41,256 nt of DNA from Chloroflexota bacterium. GTDB lineage: Bacteria; Chloroflexota; UBA6077; SHYK01. The notes beneath the pieces are model-generated. The model saw nothing but the letters and a program-made list of their open reading frames with translations, made no database searches and was not told the origin of the DNA. Where the stretch lies: positions 1 through 41,256 of the forward strand of contig WHTR01000001.1 in assembly GCA_009377635.1 (NCBI GenBank), read 5' to 3'. The position numbers were made by a program, and so were the translations under genes. The number at the start of each line of letters is the position of its first letter. Within the stretch, counting starts at the first letter, position 1. Positions 34,818-41,256 of the stretch are shown one piece after another.

Positions 34818-36260
34818 ATGTGGAGAGACTTTCGCAAGTTTGTCGCGGAGATCGAGCGGCGTGGCGACGCGATGGTGGTCGAGGGCGCGGACTGCGATCT
34901 CGAGATCGGAACCCTCACCGAATTGATGTGCGAGCGCCGGGGCCCGATGCTCCTCTTTGATCGTATCAATGGCCACCCCCCCGGCTACCGCATCGCCGCG
35001 AAGCCGTACTCGACGCCCGCCCGCACTGCCATCGCCCTCGACCTGCCGGTCGAAGCAAGCCCCTTTGAGATGTTCAAGGTGTGGCGCGAGCGGATGCAGG
35101 ACTTTCGACCCGTCCCACCCAGAGAGGTGAGCACGGGGGGCGTCATGGAGAACGTCATGGAGGGCGCCGACGTCGACCTCACCCGCTTCCCCACACCGAA
35201 ATGGCACGAGCGCGATGGCGGTCCGTACATCGGGACCGGCTGCGCCGTGATTACGAGCGATCCGGAGGAACACTGGGTCAATGTCGGCACCTATCGTTCC
35301 ATGATTCATGACCCAAAGACGCTCGGCATGCACATCACCCCCTTCCACCATGGCGCTCTTCACGTGAGAAAGTGGTGGAGCCAGGGGAAACCTGCCCCGA
35401 TGGTGGTCGCGATCGCCACCGAGCCCTACGTATTCCTCGCTTCGACCAATGGGGTCCCGTGGGGGACGAACGAGTATCAGTACGCGGGGTTCGCCAAGGG
35501 GGAGCCGATCGACGTCATCTGCGGTCCGCGGACCGGCCTCCCGATGCCGGCGACAGCAGAGGTTCTGATCGAGGGGGAGATGCCACCTCCCTCCGAGGTG
35601 GCACGGCTGGAGGGGCCGTTCGGCGAGTACACCGGGTACTACGCCGGTGGCGAGCAGATGGCCCCGGTGATGCGCGTGCATGCGATCTACCATCGCAGCG
35701 ATCCCCTGCTGCACGGCGAGCCACCCCTGAAGCCCCCGATCGACACCCTCGCCTGCCCTCCCGCGGGCGCTATTCATGCTGTCTGGGATGGGCTCGAGAA
35801 GTCCGGCATCCCCGGCATCCGGGGGGTCTACGCCCTCAATACCGGCGGGGGCCTCACCACTGTCGTTGCCATCAGGCAGCAGTACGCGGGACATGCCCGA
35901 CAGGCGGCACGGGTCGCATCCGGTCTCATGCACAGCATGTGCCGCATGATGATCGTGGTTGACGACGACATCGACCCCTCCGATCCGGAGGACGTGTTGT
36001 GGGCGATCGCCACCCGCACGGACCCCGAGACCGCCTTCGAGATCCAGCGGGATTGTCCGTCGAGTCCCCTCGATCCGATGATCCGGCCGGAGCGGAAGAA
36101 AGGCGCCACGGTGAGCAGCCGAGCGCTCATCGTCGCCTGTCGACCCTGGGAATGGCGCGACGAGTTTCCGCCCGTGAATCGGTCCAGCGACGAGCAGCGT
36201 CGGCGGGTGCGCGAGAAATGGGCGCCACTGTTTCAGGACCCCGTGGGAAGGAGTGGGTGA
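34818..36260 (+). CDS. UbiD-family prenylated-FMN decarboxylase
   Basis: This 480-residue UbiD-fold protein starts MWRDFRKFVAEIERRGD, has NVGTYRSMIHDPKTLGMH with the conserved Arg near residue 158, and LEGPFGEYTGYYAGGEQM with the catalytic pair Glu265 and Glu270. It should (de)carboxylate an aromatic or unsaturated acid with prenylated FMN; UbiX must be encoded elsewhere. ATG 34818 has GGAGG nine bases upstream, whereas an ATG 26 codons earlier adds an unconserved basic stretch. The stop overlaps the bicupin start (TGATG at 36258-36262), so the two are probably translationally coupled and work in one pathway. A second UbiD-bicupin pair occurs at 26796-23709. Confidence 0.94.
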   Translation: MWRDFRKFVAEIERRGDAMVVEGADCDLEIGTLTELMCERRGPMLLFDRINGHPPGYRIAAKPYSTPARTAIALDLPVEASPFEMFKVWRERMQDFRPVPPREVSTGGVMENVMEGADVDLTRFPTPKWHERDGGPYIGTGCAVITSDPEEHWVNVGTYRSMIHDPKTLGMHITPFHHGALHVRKWWSQGKPAPMVVAIATEPYVFLASTNGVPWGTNEYQYAGFAKGEPIDVICGPRTGLPMPATAEVLIEGEMPPPSEVARLEGPFGEYTGYYAGGEQMAPVMRVHAIYHRSDPLLHGEPPLKPPIDTLACPPAGAIHAVWDGLEKSGIPGIRGVYALNTGGGLTTVVAIRQQYAGHARQAARVASGLMHSMCRMMIVVDDDIDPSDPEDVLWAIATRTDPETAFEIQRDCPSSPLDPMIRPERKKGATVSSRALIVACRPWEWRDEFPPVNRSSDEQRRRVREKWAPLFQDPVGRSG

Positions 36261-37387
36261 TGTCAGAGCGTAGGGCTCCCGACGGGACGGCGGGCCGGGA
36301 AGGAGCCCCGCCACGCTGGAACAGCATTTACTACGATGAGTGGGTAACCCGTGAGGGGCTGGAGCTGATCCGCGGCTATAAGGTCGACGACGTCTACACG
36401 GTGCCGCTTCGGTGGTGGTCCCGTATGGGCGGCGACGCGGTCCATATCCAGCTCGACGGCACCGGCGACATGAACAACGCCTATGTCTGTGAGATCCCGC
36501 CCGGCAAGGCCCTCGAGCCCCAGAGGCATCTGTTCGAGGAGCTGGTCTACGTGCTCGCAGGGCGGGGTGCTACCAGCGTCTGGCACGAGGGAAGGCGCAA
36601 GAACACGTTCGAGTGGCAGACGGGAAGCCTCTTCGCGCTCCCTATCAACGCCTGGTACCAGCACTTTAACGTCTCGGGCGCGGAACCGGTGCGCGTCATC
36701 GCAGTCACCACAGCGCCCATCATGATGAATCTCATCCGCAATGATGACTTCATCTTCGACAACCCGGCGCGCTTCCCTCGTCGGTACGACAGCCAGGAGG
36801 ACTACTTCTCACCGACATACAAGACGGAGGTCTTTACCGGCTGGGACCTCCCCACGGACATCATCTTCACCAACTTCGTGTGGGACATCAATGCGGTTCC
36901 GTTCCACCGGTCGTCGCGGGGTAGCGGAACGCAAGGTGCGAGCTTCGAGGTGGGCGAGGGGGTACTCGGCTCCCACACCCTGGTGCTACCGGGAGGGACG
37001 TTCACCAATATCCACCGCCACGGGCCCGGCGCCCACGTCCTGTGGCTCAACGGCGAGGGGTACAGCCTGATGTGGCCGGACGGGGGCGAGAAGATTCAAG
37101 CGTTCTGGAGGCCGGGGACCGTGCTGGTGCCGCCGAGCTGGTGGTGGCACCAGCACGCCATCGTCAGCTCCGAGCCCGCCCAGTACCTGGCCCTCAAGTT
37201 GAGCAGCAAGCGCTACAAGGTCAATCGTCTCAGCGAGGGCACCATGCGCAGCACGCGCAATGGCGGCAGTATGCTTCTGTTCGAAGACTTCTCACCTGAG
37301 CTGCTGAAAGAGGTTACCGGTCTGTTCGCGGAGGAGTGCGCCAAGCGGGGCACCCCGATTCAGATGGAGCCCATCTCGGGGGTCTGA
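36260..37387 (+). CDS. Bicupin protein, subfamily A (gentisate-dioxygenase-sized)
   Basis: This 375-residue bicupin is a close relative of the protein at 2555-3706: YYDEWVTREGLELIRGYKVD at the start, EPQRHLFEELVYVLAGRGAT and LPINAWYQHFNVSGAEP in barrel one, FTNIHRHGPGAHVLWLNGEG and VPPSWWWHQHAIVSSEPAQY in barrel two. Barrel two keeps a full HxH motif. Barrel one has RH-x-x-EE. ATG 36260 overlaps the UbiD stop by one base and GGAAGGAG lies upstream; the frame is open further upstream but that part is the UbiD gene. It could be a ring-cleaving dioxygenase acting on the UbiD product, which is inference from size and context. A short SBP tail remnant and an intact SBP follow. Confidence 0.9.
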   Translation: MSERRAPDGTAGREGAPPRWNSIYYDEWVTREGLELIRGYKVDDVYTVPLRWWSRMGGDAVHIQLDGTGDMNNAYVCEIPPGKALEPQRHLFEELVYVLAGRGATSVWHEGRRKNTFEWQTGSLFALPINAWYQHFNVSGAEPVRVIAVTTAPIMMNLIRNDDFIFDNPARFPRRYDSQEDYFSPTYKTEVFTGWDLPTDIIFTNFVWDINAVPFHRSSRGSGTQGASFEVGEGVLGSHTLVLPGGTFTNIHRHGPGAHVLWLNGEGYSLMWPDGGEKIQAFWRPGTVLVPPSWWWHQHAIVSSEPAQYLALKLSSKRYKVNRLSEGTMRSTRNGGSMLLFEDFSPELLKEVTGLFAEECAKRGTPIQMEPISGV

Positions 37388-37409
37388 CGATGAGCTGCGC
37401 GCGAACGGG

Positions 37410-37445
37410 ACCGTGAACATCCTCGAGTGGGAAGTGACGGAGTAG
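37410..37445 (+). pseudogene. C-terminal tail relic of a family-5 SBP
   Basis: The last codons read TVNILEWEVTE-stop (TAG 37443-37445), differing from the end of the neighbouring SBP (TWNIFEWEVTE-stop, 39226-39258) at two residues. At base level most positions match, including GAGTGGGAAGTGAC. The rest of that gene copy is absent. The relic shows that an SBP of the same type once ended immediately after the bicupin, or that a duplication or deletion joint lies here. Confidence 0.75.
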
Positions 37446-37521
37446 CCGGCGGCCCGCACGCAGGCCGGCGAATCCGTGGGGCACGGTGCACGGAAAACAG
37501 AAGCGAACACGAGGTGGCCCG

Positions 37522-39258
37522 ATGGCTCGAACAAACATGGTGAGCAGGCTTCTAGGTCGCTCAACGGTGGTTGCTATAATCTTAGTGTTCCTCCTCTCGG
37601 CGTGTGCGAGTCCGTCGGCGCACCAGCCCGCGGCGCCGACCGAACCGAGGGACGCCGGGGAGGCACCTCGCCCGAGGGGCACGCTCCACATGGCCTGGCC
37701 GTTCGAGCCAGAGCACCTCCACCGGAAGTTCCTCACGGGCTCGGGTGTCGCTGAGACCAACTGGGTGTTTAACTCCACCCTCACCTTTTACGATTTCAAC
37801 GGCGCATCTCACCCGCTGATCGCCCTGGAGATCCCGACCCAAGAGAATGGTGACTGGGAAGTGAACCCGGACGGTACGATGGTCACGACCTATCGGCTCC
37901 GAGAGAACGGACGGTGGCACGACGGGGCACCACTCACCGCCCACGACTTCGTGTTCGCCTATGGGGTCTACGTCGACCCGGAGATCCCCGTTCTCGAGCG
38001 CATGCCGGAAGCCTTGATGTCCGCGGTGGAGGCGAGCGATGACTACACGCTGGTCATCACGTGGAGCCAGACATACACTCGTGCAAACCTCCTGGGTGAT
38101 CGGGAGCTCAACCCGCTGCCGCGACACCTGTTGGAAGAGAAGTACCGAACGAATAAGCCGAACTTCGCGGCCGGGGAAGAATGGAGCCGGAGCTACGTGG
38201 GAACCGGGCCTTTTCGGGTGGAGCAGTGGACACCCGGCGCGGGCCTCATCGCCCGCGCGCATCCCGACTGGCTGCTCGGCCCCCCCAAGCTCGATACGCT
38301 TGATATCCGCTTCATTTCCGATTCGAACCTCATGCTGACCAATCTGCTCTCTGGCGAGGTCGACATCATCACCACGCCGGGCATTCGGGCGCCTGAGGCG
38401 GCCATTGCACGCGATCAGTGGGTGGCCAGCGGAGAAGGGTATCTCAAGACGTGGGAGACGCGCCTGAGCTTCGTCGAATTCCAGTATCGTGACGTGCAAG
38501 GATGGCAGCAGGCCGTCTCTGACGTCCGGGTCCGGCAGGCGTTGCTCCACGCGATCGACCGGCAGGGTATCGTCGACGTGGTCAATTATGGGCTGGGCTC
38601 GGTTGCAGACACCTTCGTCCTACGGACGGACCCCGTCTTCCCCGACATCGACCGCACGCTCACCAAGTACCCACCGGACCCGGCCAGGGCAGCAGTGCTG
38701 CTCGCTCAAGCGGGCTGGCAGCAGGCCAGAGATGGAGGGTCCATCGCGAACTCGGCCGGCCAGACGCTCGATCTGGAGGTGCGATCGAGCGCCGGACAGG
38801 AGCGGGAGGCGACGATCGTTGCCGATAATATCAAGGCGATCGGCGTCAACTCGAGCCTGTTCATCGTGCCCGCCGCGCGGGCGCGGGACGCCGAGATGCG
38901 GACCGGATACCCCGGCATGGCGCTCAACGGGCGGAGCATCGCACCCGAGCACTTCCCCTTTACCTCAGCGGACCTCCCGACACCGGAGAATCAGTTCGCC
39001 GGGCTGAACCGCGGCAGCTTTCAGGACCGGGAGGTGGACCGGCTGCATGGCATCATCATGACCGACCTCCAACCGGAGGCGCGTCGTGGTGCGACGATCG
39101 CGCTTCACCGGCGGATGTCAGAACTGGCAGCCTATGGCCCGCTGCTGTATCGGCCGGAGATCATCCTGGCGAAGAACAAGGTGCAGGGGCCGACCGGCAA
39201 CTTCGGTCCGCAGCAAGGGATAACCTGGAACATCTTCGAGTGGGAAGTGACCGAATAG
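37522..39258 (+). CDS. Family-5 (Opp/Dpp-type) ABC solute-binding lipoprotein
   Basis: This 578-residue protein has a clear lipoprotein signal (STVVAIILVFLLSAC, Cys28), then PRGTLHMAWPFEPEHLHRKF. The hallmark is GRWHDGAPLTAHDFVFAYGV, with YVGTGPFRVEQWTPG and the terminal TWNIFEWEVTE. It is the intact counterpart of the pseudogene at 11148-12868; shared segments include NSTLTFYDFNG, APEAAIARDQWVASGEGYLK and LNRGSFQDREVDRL. ATG 37522, with GAGGTGG four bases upstream, gives a normal signal peptide; an upstream GTG at 37486 would add 12 residues. It sits between the bicupin and the Rieske oxygenase. No permease or ATPase genes follow. Confidence 0.92.
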   Translation: MARTNMVSRLLGRSTVVAIILVFLLSACASPSAHQPAAPTEPRDAGEAPRPRGTLHMAWPFEPEHLHRKFLTGSGVAETNWVFNSTLTFYDFNGASHPLIALEIPTQENGDWEVNPDGTMVTTYRLRENGRWHDGAPLTAHDFVFAYGVYVDPEIPVLERMPEALMSAVEASDDYTLVITWSQTYTRANLLGDRELNPLPRHLLEEKYRTNKPNFAAGEEWSRSYVGTGPFRVEQWTPGAGLIARAHPDWLLGPPKLDTLDIRFISDSNLMLTNLLSGEVDIITTPGIRAPEAAIARDQWVASGEGYLKTWETRLSFVEFQYRDVQGWQQAVSDVRVRQALLHAIDRQGIVDVVNYGLGSVADTFVLRTDPVFPDIDRTLTKYPPDPARAAVLLAQAGWQQARDGGSIANSAGQTLDLEVRSSAGQEREATIVADNIKAIGVNSSLFIVPAARARDAEMRTGYPGMALNGRSIAPEHFPFTSADLPTPENQFAGLNRGSFQDREVDRLHGIIMTDLQPEARRGATIALHRRMSELAAYGPLLYRPEIILAKNKVQGPTGNFGPQQGITWNIFEWEVTE

Positions 39259-39362
39259 CGGAGAAAGACCGCTTCGCCCTGAGGCCCGCCGCAGGGAGGG
39301 GACCAGAGGACAACGCGTAGGCGTTGTATTCATCGCGCGGACAGCACTGCAGGGAGAGTTGC

Positions 39363-40568
39363 ATGCTATCAAAGGAGCACAACGAGATCTTCGCAAAGAC
39401 AGACCGGGGTACGCCGATGGGCAGCCTCTTGCGCCGCTACTGGCAGCCCGTTGGCCTCACAGAGGAGATCAAATCTGGGGACAAGCCGAAGCAGGTCCGG
39501 GTCATGGGCGAGGAGCTCGTGCTCTTTCGGGACGATGCCGGTCGGCCGGCGCTGCTGGGCCTACACTGTTCTCACCGCGGCACCTCCCTGGCCTATGGCC
39601 GGGTCGAGGATGGCGGCATCCGTTGCCCATTCCACGGCTGGCTCTATGACTATCGAGGCCGCTGCCTCGAGCAGCCGCCGGAGCCTGAGGAGAGCACATA
39701 CAAAGACAAGATCCGCCACTCAGCGTACACGTGCCAGGAGCTAGGCGGACTCATCTTCGCCTACATGGGACCTACCGACCGAACGCCCCTACTCCCCCGT
39801 TACGAGGTGCTCGTCCGCGACGACGGGAGCCGCAAGGCCGACTCCTACCAGATCAACAGCAACTACCTGCAGAATGTGGAGGGCGCACTGGATACGGCCC
39901 ACTTCTCGTACCTGCATATGGACAACTGGTCGAAGGTGAAGCACCGGCTCGCCGCCATGCCGAAGCCGGAGATCACCTTCGAGGAGACGGTGTACGGCAT
40001 CTGGCAGAAGTCGAACTTGCCGGACGTCACGCTCGGCGTGCTCACGCTCGTCTACACCTATTTCTTCATGCCAGCAGGCTTCCTGCGTGTCCAGGAGAGC
40101 AGTCGGGTTGGGAAGGGCCTGGTCCAGAAGTTCCAGTCCTGGTACGTGCCCATTGACGATACCTCGACGATGCGTTTCCAGGCGGCCTTCTCGCCATCCT
40201 GGTCTGACGGAACGACCTTCCGATGGCCGGAGTCGGAAGCGTATGCGCAGCCGGGGCCAGAGAACGAGTATTTCCGCAACTACGAGCAGGTGGACACCAT
40301 CTCCGGAATCCCGGTGAATGCCCCGGGCACGGCAATTAAGGGCTATCTCTGCCAGGACAACATGGTGAACGAGACGCAGGGGCCGATCGTCGACCGGCAG
40401 CAGGAGCACCTGGCGACCATCGACCGGGTCCTCATAGCCATGCGGAACATCTACTCACAGGCCCTCGAGGACCTGCAGCAGGGTCGAGATCCAAAGCACA
40501 CCATCCGCAACCCGAAGGAGAACGTGGTCGTGTACATCCGCGGGACGGAAGAGCTGGAGCGCGTGTGA
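39363..40568 (+). CDS. Rieske non-heme iron oxygenase, alpha subunit (phthalate-dioxygenase type)
   Basis: This 401-residue paralogue of the protein at 8969-10234 has the Rieske ligands Cys69, His71, Cys88 and His91 (LHCSHRG, RCPFHGW) and the mononuclear-iron motif VEGALDTAHFSYLH near residues 172-185. It should hydroxylate or demethylate an aromatic acid with electrons from a separate reductase not seen here. ATG 39363 follows AGGGAGAG. Between the two paralogues the N-terminal 100 residues are strongly alike (same spacing of all ligands, YGRVEDGGIRC in both), whereas the catalytic domains diverge, suggesting different substrates. It lies 104 bases after the SBP and 50 bases before an SDR gene, with a strong hairpin between. 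Confidence 0.94.
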   Translation: MLSKEHNEIFAKTDRGTPMGSLLRRYWQPVGLTEEIKSGDKPKQVRVMGEELVLFRDDAGRPALLGLHCSHRGTSLAYGRVEDGGIRCPFHGWLYDYRGRCLEQPPEPEESTYKDKIRHSAYTCQELGGLIFAYMGPTDRTPLLPRYEVLVRDDGSRKADSYQINSNYLQNVEGALDTAHFSYLHMDNWSKVKHRLAAMPKPEITFEETVYGIWQKSNLPDVTLGVLTLVYTYFFMPAGFLRVQESSRVGKGLVQKFQSWYVPIDDTSTMRFQAAFSPSWSDGTTFRWPESEAYAQPGPENEYFRNYEQVDTISGIPVNAPGTAIKGYLCQDNMVNETQGPIVDRQQEHLATIDRVLIAMRNIYSQALEDLQQGRDPKHTIRNPKENVVVYIRGTEELERV

Positions 40569-40572
40569 TCTG

Positions 40573-40604
40573 CCTCGCCCGCGCCCCGTTCGGCGCGGGC
40601 GAGG
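40573..40604 (+). terminator. Perfect 13-bp hairpin between Rieske and SDR genes
   Basis: CCTCGCCCGCGCC (40573-40585) pairs without mismatch with GGCGCGGGCGAGG (40592-40604) around a six-base loop, four bases after the Rieske stop. No T-run follows; instead the purine-rich TGAGGGGGTGAGG before the SDR start comes next. It could stop or attenuate transcription or protect the 3' end of the upstream message. Confidence 0.65.
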
Positions 40605-40618
40605 TGAGGGGGTGAGGC

Positions 40619-41256
40619 TTGGTCACTCGGAGCCGGGTTGCCCTTGTGACGGCAGCAGACAGCGAGGTAGGAGCGGCTGTCGCGGCACGGTTCGCCCAGG
40701 AGGGATATCGAGTGGCTGGCTGCTTCGCTCCGCTGCGATATGGCGAGGAAGCAGCGGCAGGTACTGCCCCAGCGAGCAGCGTCGCATTGCCCCTCACCGG
40801 CGACGTGCGGGACGAGGCCGAAGCCGCAACGATGGTGGACGAGGTTATCGCGCGGTTCGGGCGGATCGACGCCCTTGTCAACTACGGAGCTGCGCGCCGG
40901 GTGCTCGGCACTATCCTGGAGATTGCCGACGAGGAGTTCGACGAGGAGATGGCGGCGGACCTCAAGAGCGTCATCGCCCTTTGCCGCGCCGCTATCCCTC
41001 GGATGGCCGACGGGGGCGGCGGTGCAATCGTGAACATCTCGTCGATTGCGGCCCACGGGGTGAAAGGGCGGGCGCTCCGCTCGGCCAGCAAGGCAGCCCT
41101 CGGCGCCCTGACCCGAGCGATGGCCCTCGACCACGCACACCAGAAGATCCGCGTGAACGCCCTGCTCGTCGGGCCGACCCTCACGAGCGACCTCCTCCGA
41201 CGGCCTGAACAGATCGAGCGTCTGAAGGCCGAGGCTCCTCTCGGTGAGCTCCACAC
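40619..41256 (+). CDS. Short-chain dehydrogenase/reductase (SDR) family protein, cut by window end
   Basis: The frame is open from TTG 40619 to the window end, about 212 residues. A stop at 40613-40615 limits the start: TTG 40619 is the only start that keeps the first beta strand (RVALVTAADSEVGAAVAARF). The Rossmann pattern, LTGDVRDEAEAATMVDEVIA, GRIDALVN, AIVNISSIAAHG, SASKAALGALTRAMALDHA and RVNALLVGPTLTS identify the classical SDR fold. Oddities: the TGxxxGxG cofactor motif is TAADSEVG, LVNNAG has become LVNYGA, and the catalytic Tyr of YxxxK is Arg (RSASK). The Ser (NISS) and Lys remain. It may bind a dinucleotide but catalyse poorly or by another mechanism. It ends the operon-like run. 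Confidence 0.85.
   Translation, partial: MVTRSRVALVTAADSEVGAAVAARFAQEGYRVAGCFAPLRYGEEAAAGTAPASSVALPLTGDVRDEAEAATMVDEVIARFGRIDALVNYGAARRVLGTILEIADEEFDEEMAADLKSVIALCRAAIPRMADGGGGAIVNISSIAAHGVKGRALRSASKAALGALTRAMALDHAHQKIRVNALLVGPTLTSDLLRRPEQIERLKAEAPLGELH

Noticed and set aside
34437-36314. A minus-strand open frame of about 625 codons opposite the UbiD gene
   Set aside because: It is antisense to a clear UbiD enzyme with catalytic motifs, has no family resemblance, and arises from high-G+C codon bias.
1-41256. CRISPR arrays, tRNA or rRNA genes, riboswitches, phage or integrase genes
   Set aside because: I found no regularly spaced repeats, cloverleaf-like sequences, rRNA-like stretches or recombinase motifs by eye on either strand.

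Overview
This is a high-G+C bacterial window (by eye about 60-65 %) that looks like accessory catabolic territory. It is rich in paralogues: five intact family-5 (Opp/Dpp-type) lipoprotein solute-binding proteins (SBPs), two signal-less proteins with the periplasmic-binding fold, three intact bicupins, two UbiD-type decarboxylases, two phthalate-type Rieske oxygenases, and two intact large subunits of xanthine-dehydrogenase-type molybdenum hydroxylases. There is no ABC or TRAP permease, ATPase, Rieske reductase, UbiX or molybdenum-cofactor maturation gene. Such repertoires are known from uncultured Chloroflexota (SAR202/Dehalococcoidia-like), Rokubacteria/Tectomicrobia-like lineages and some Actinomycetota. 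My first guess is Chloroflexota, but no marker gene settles it.

Layout. 1-2.5 kb (+): the end of a TAXI-type TRAP binding protein, a PEP-mutase/isocitrate-lyase-superfamily enzyme and a signal-less binding-fold protein. 2.5-5.8 kb: a bicupin (-) diverging from an SBP (+). 5.9-12.9 kb: a decay zone with a cupin N-terminal stub run into a broken [2Fe-2S] subunit, a molybdenum-hydroxylase large subunit with a deleted cofactor loop, a bicupin C-terminal remnant and an SBP pseudogene with three nonsense codons. An intact Rieske oxygenase (-) lies inside this zone. 12.9-19.4 kb: an intact molybdenum-hydroxylase large subunit, an SBP (+), a transposase scrap and another SBP (-). 19.4-22.2 kb: mostly non-coding DNA with a transposase scrap, then an orphan EutA-like protein. 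22.2-28.1 kb (-): FAH-family hydrolase, M24-peptidase stub, bicupin, bicupin stub, UbiD decarboxylase and binding-fold protein. 28.3-30.3 kb: a transposase stub abutting an SBP (-). 30.7 kb to the end (+): an intact, mostly tightly packed operon-like run of FAD subunit, [2Fe-2S] subunit, Mo subunit, UbiD decarboxylase, bicupin, SBP, Rieske oxygenase and SDR (cut by the window end).

How the genes may work together (inference). Lipoprotein SBPs capture a small organic acid or peptide-like compound and need a transporter encoded elsewhere. A molybdenum hydroxylase and a Rieske oxygenase hydroxylate a ring, a prenylated-FMN UbiD enzyme adds or removes carboxylate, a bicupin of gentisate-dioxygenase size could open the ring, and an FAH-family hydrolase could cleave the product. 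The PEP-mutase-superfamily enzyme could handle an oxaloacetate- or pyruvate-like end product. Bicupin-SBP adjacency recurs at four places, which is the strongest context signal. The decay zone holds damaged relatives of the module that is intact after 30.7 kb, and three transposase scraps indicate past rearrangement.
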